Below are positions 4,561-5,117 of a stretch of 5,117 nucleotides of DNA, in pieces. Source of the stretch: Desulfobacteraceae bacterium (GTDB taxonomy: Bacteria > Desulfobacterota > Desulfobacteria > Desulfobacterales > Desulfobacteraceae); assembly GCA_015486915.1 (NCBI GenBank), contig WFQS01000315.1, forward strand, positions 1 to 5,117, written 5' to 3'. The notes under the pieces were generated by a model. That model saw only the letters and a list, made by a program, of their open reading frames with translations, was not told the DNA's origin and searched no databases. Numbering within the stretch: position 1 is the stretch's first letter; every line of letters starts with the position of its first letter. The position numbers and the translations under genes are program-made.

Positions 4561-5117
4561 ATGAAAAAAATAAAAAAAAAAGTAAAATATATTAATCTTT
4601 GTTTTTCCGTTTTGTTATCCCTTGCAATTCTTGGGTTTGGCATGATGCACTCTGAAACAATGAGTTTTAATTACGCCGTGAAAAAACTCATATTTCCCCT
4701 TTCAAGGCTCATGGCATTTATAACCCTTGGCCTTGCCGCAGGCCAGATTATTGAATCCACGGGCTGGACAAAACAGCTTTCCGTTGTTGCAAGGCCGTTT
4801 TTCAGATTTTCCAATCTCGGGGACAGATGCAGTGCGGCTTTTACGACTGCATTTGTTTCAGGTACTGCTGCCAATGCAATGCTGCTTGATTTTTATAAGG
4901 ATAAAAAAATTTCAAAAATTCAGGTTTTTCTTACAAATTTTGTAAACCAGCTTCCTGCTTTTTTTCTGCATCTGCCAACAACCCTGTTTATTGTTATTCC
5001 TTTGACAGGTTTTGCAGGTGTACTGTATTTTGTCCTTACCTTCAGCGCAACCCTTTTAAGGGTCACATGCTTTCTTATGTTCGGGCATTTTTATCCGCCG
5101 CTGAAAAACAGTATAGA
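4561..5117 (+). CDS. Nucleoside-recognition (Gate) domain membrane protein, 3'-truncated
   Basis: The frame starts at ATG 4561 (an in-frame TAA at 4546 rules out an earlier start) and runs off the window; 185 residues are visible. The N-terminus is Lys-rich (residues 2-9), then a membrane segment at about 11-29. Further hydrophobic stretches are about 43-64, 92-110, 122-150 and 151-175. Conserved-looking stretches are GLAAGQIIESTGW (57-69), SNLGDRCSAAFTTAFVSGTA (84-103) and FVNQLPAFFLHLP (127-139), with the small-residue and Gly-rich pattern of Gate-domain (SpmA/SpmB, nucleoside-recognition) proteins. It likely sits in the inner membrane as a transporter or channel-like protein. Position behind cobI suggests a role in cobalamin metabolism, such as movement of cobalt, a corrin intermediate or the lower-ligand nucleoside, but none is proven. 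No good ribosome-binding site is visible. The family assignment is by pattern and memory. Confidence 0.75.
   Translation, partial: MKKIKKKVKYINLCFSVLLSLAILGFGMMHSETMSFNYAVKKLIFPLSRLMAFITLGLAAGQIIESTGWTKQLSVVARPFFRFSNLGDRCSAAFTTAFVSGTAANAMLLDFYKDKKISKIQVFLTNFVNQLPAFFLHLPTTLFIVIPLTGFAGVLYFVLTFSATLLRVTCFLMFGHFYPPLKNSI

Noticed and set aside
4727..4945. 72-codon + strand frame, and the - strand frame at 4671-4874
   Set aside because: Both are shadows of the Gate-domain gene that starts at 4561 and runs off the window.
1..5117. CRISPR array, tRNA/rRNA gene, insertion sequence, defence or phage module
   Set aside because: I saw no regularly spaced repeats, no tRNA-like cloverleaf, no transposase and no toxin, nuclease or phage-type genes on either strand.

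Overview
The window looks like a vitamin B12 (cobalamin) uptake and synthesis locus from an AT-rich, anaerobic, Gram-negative bacterium. An outer-membrane beta-barrel gene shows the Gram-negative envelope. The style of the porin, of the corrin-ring methyltransferase and of the last membrane protein recalls sulfate-reducing Desulfobacterota (Desulfobacteraceae-like). That placement is an inference from family resemblance; no marker gene is present. All supported genes are on the + strand.

Layout: (1) 1-1163 is the 3' part of a porin gene cut by the window edge. (2) 1164-1343 is a spacer holding an imperfect inverted-repeat element, then a TTGACA promoter with a small palindrome abutting its -35 box. 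(3) 1344-1530 is a clear cobalamin riboswitch with a near-perfect B12 box, starting about where the promoter would initiate. (4) 1531-1913 is a long leader with a strong intrinsic terminator, two mutually exclusive hairpins, a second possible promoter with a perfect TATAAT box, a 9-bp inverted repeat and a 33-codon upstream ORF. (5) 1914-4477 is a tight cluster: FecCD/BtuC-type permease, BtuD-type ATPase and precorrin-2/cobalt-factor II C20-methyltransferase (CobI/CbiL), with gaps of 16 and 7 nt. (6) 4561 to the window end is a 3'-truncated membrane protein of the nucleoside-recognition (Gate) type.

Together the genes suggest a B12-repressed unit that imports corrinoid (permease plus ATPase) and builds the corrin ring (C20 methylation). 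When cobalamin is plentiful, the riboswitch plus terminator would cut transcription before the permease gene. A possible internal promoter beyond the terminator could keep a basal level. No substrate-binding protein (BtuF) and no TonB receptor is visible here. The porin may serve outer-membrane passage or may be unrelated. The most open questions are the role of the Gate-family protein in a cobalamin operon and the unusually elaborate leader between riboswitch and permease.
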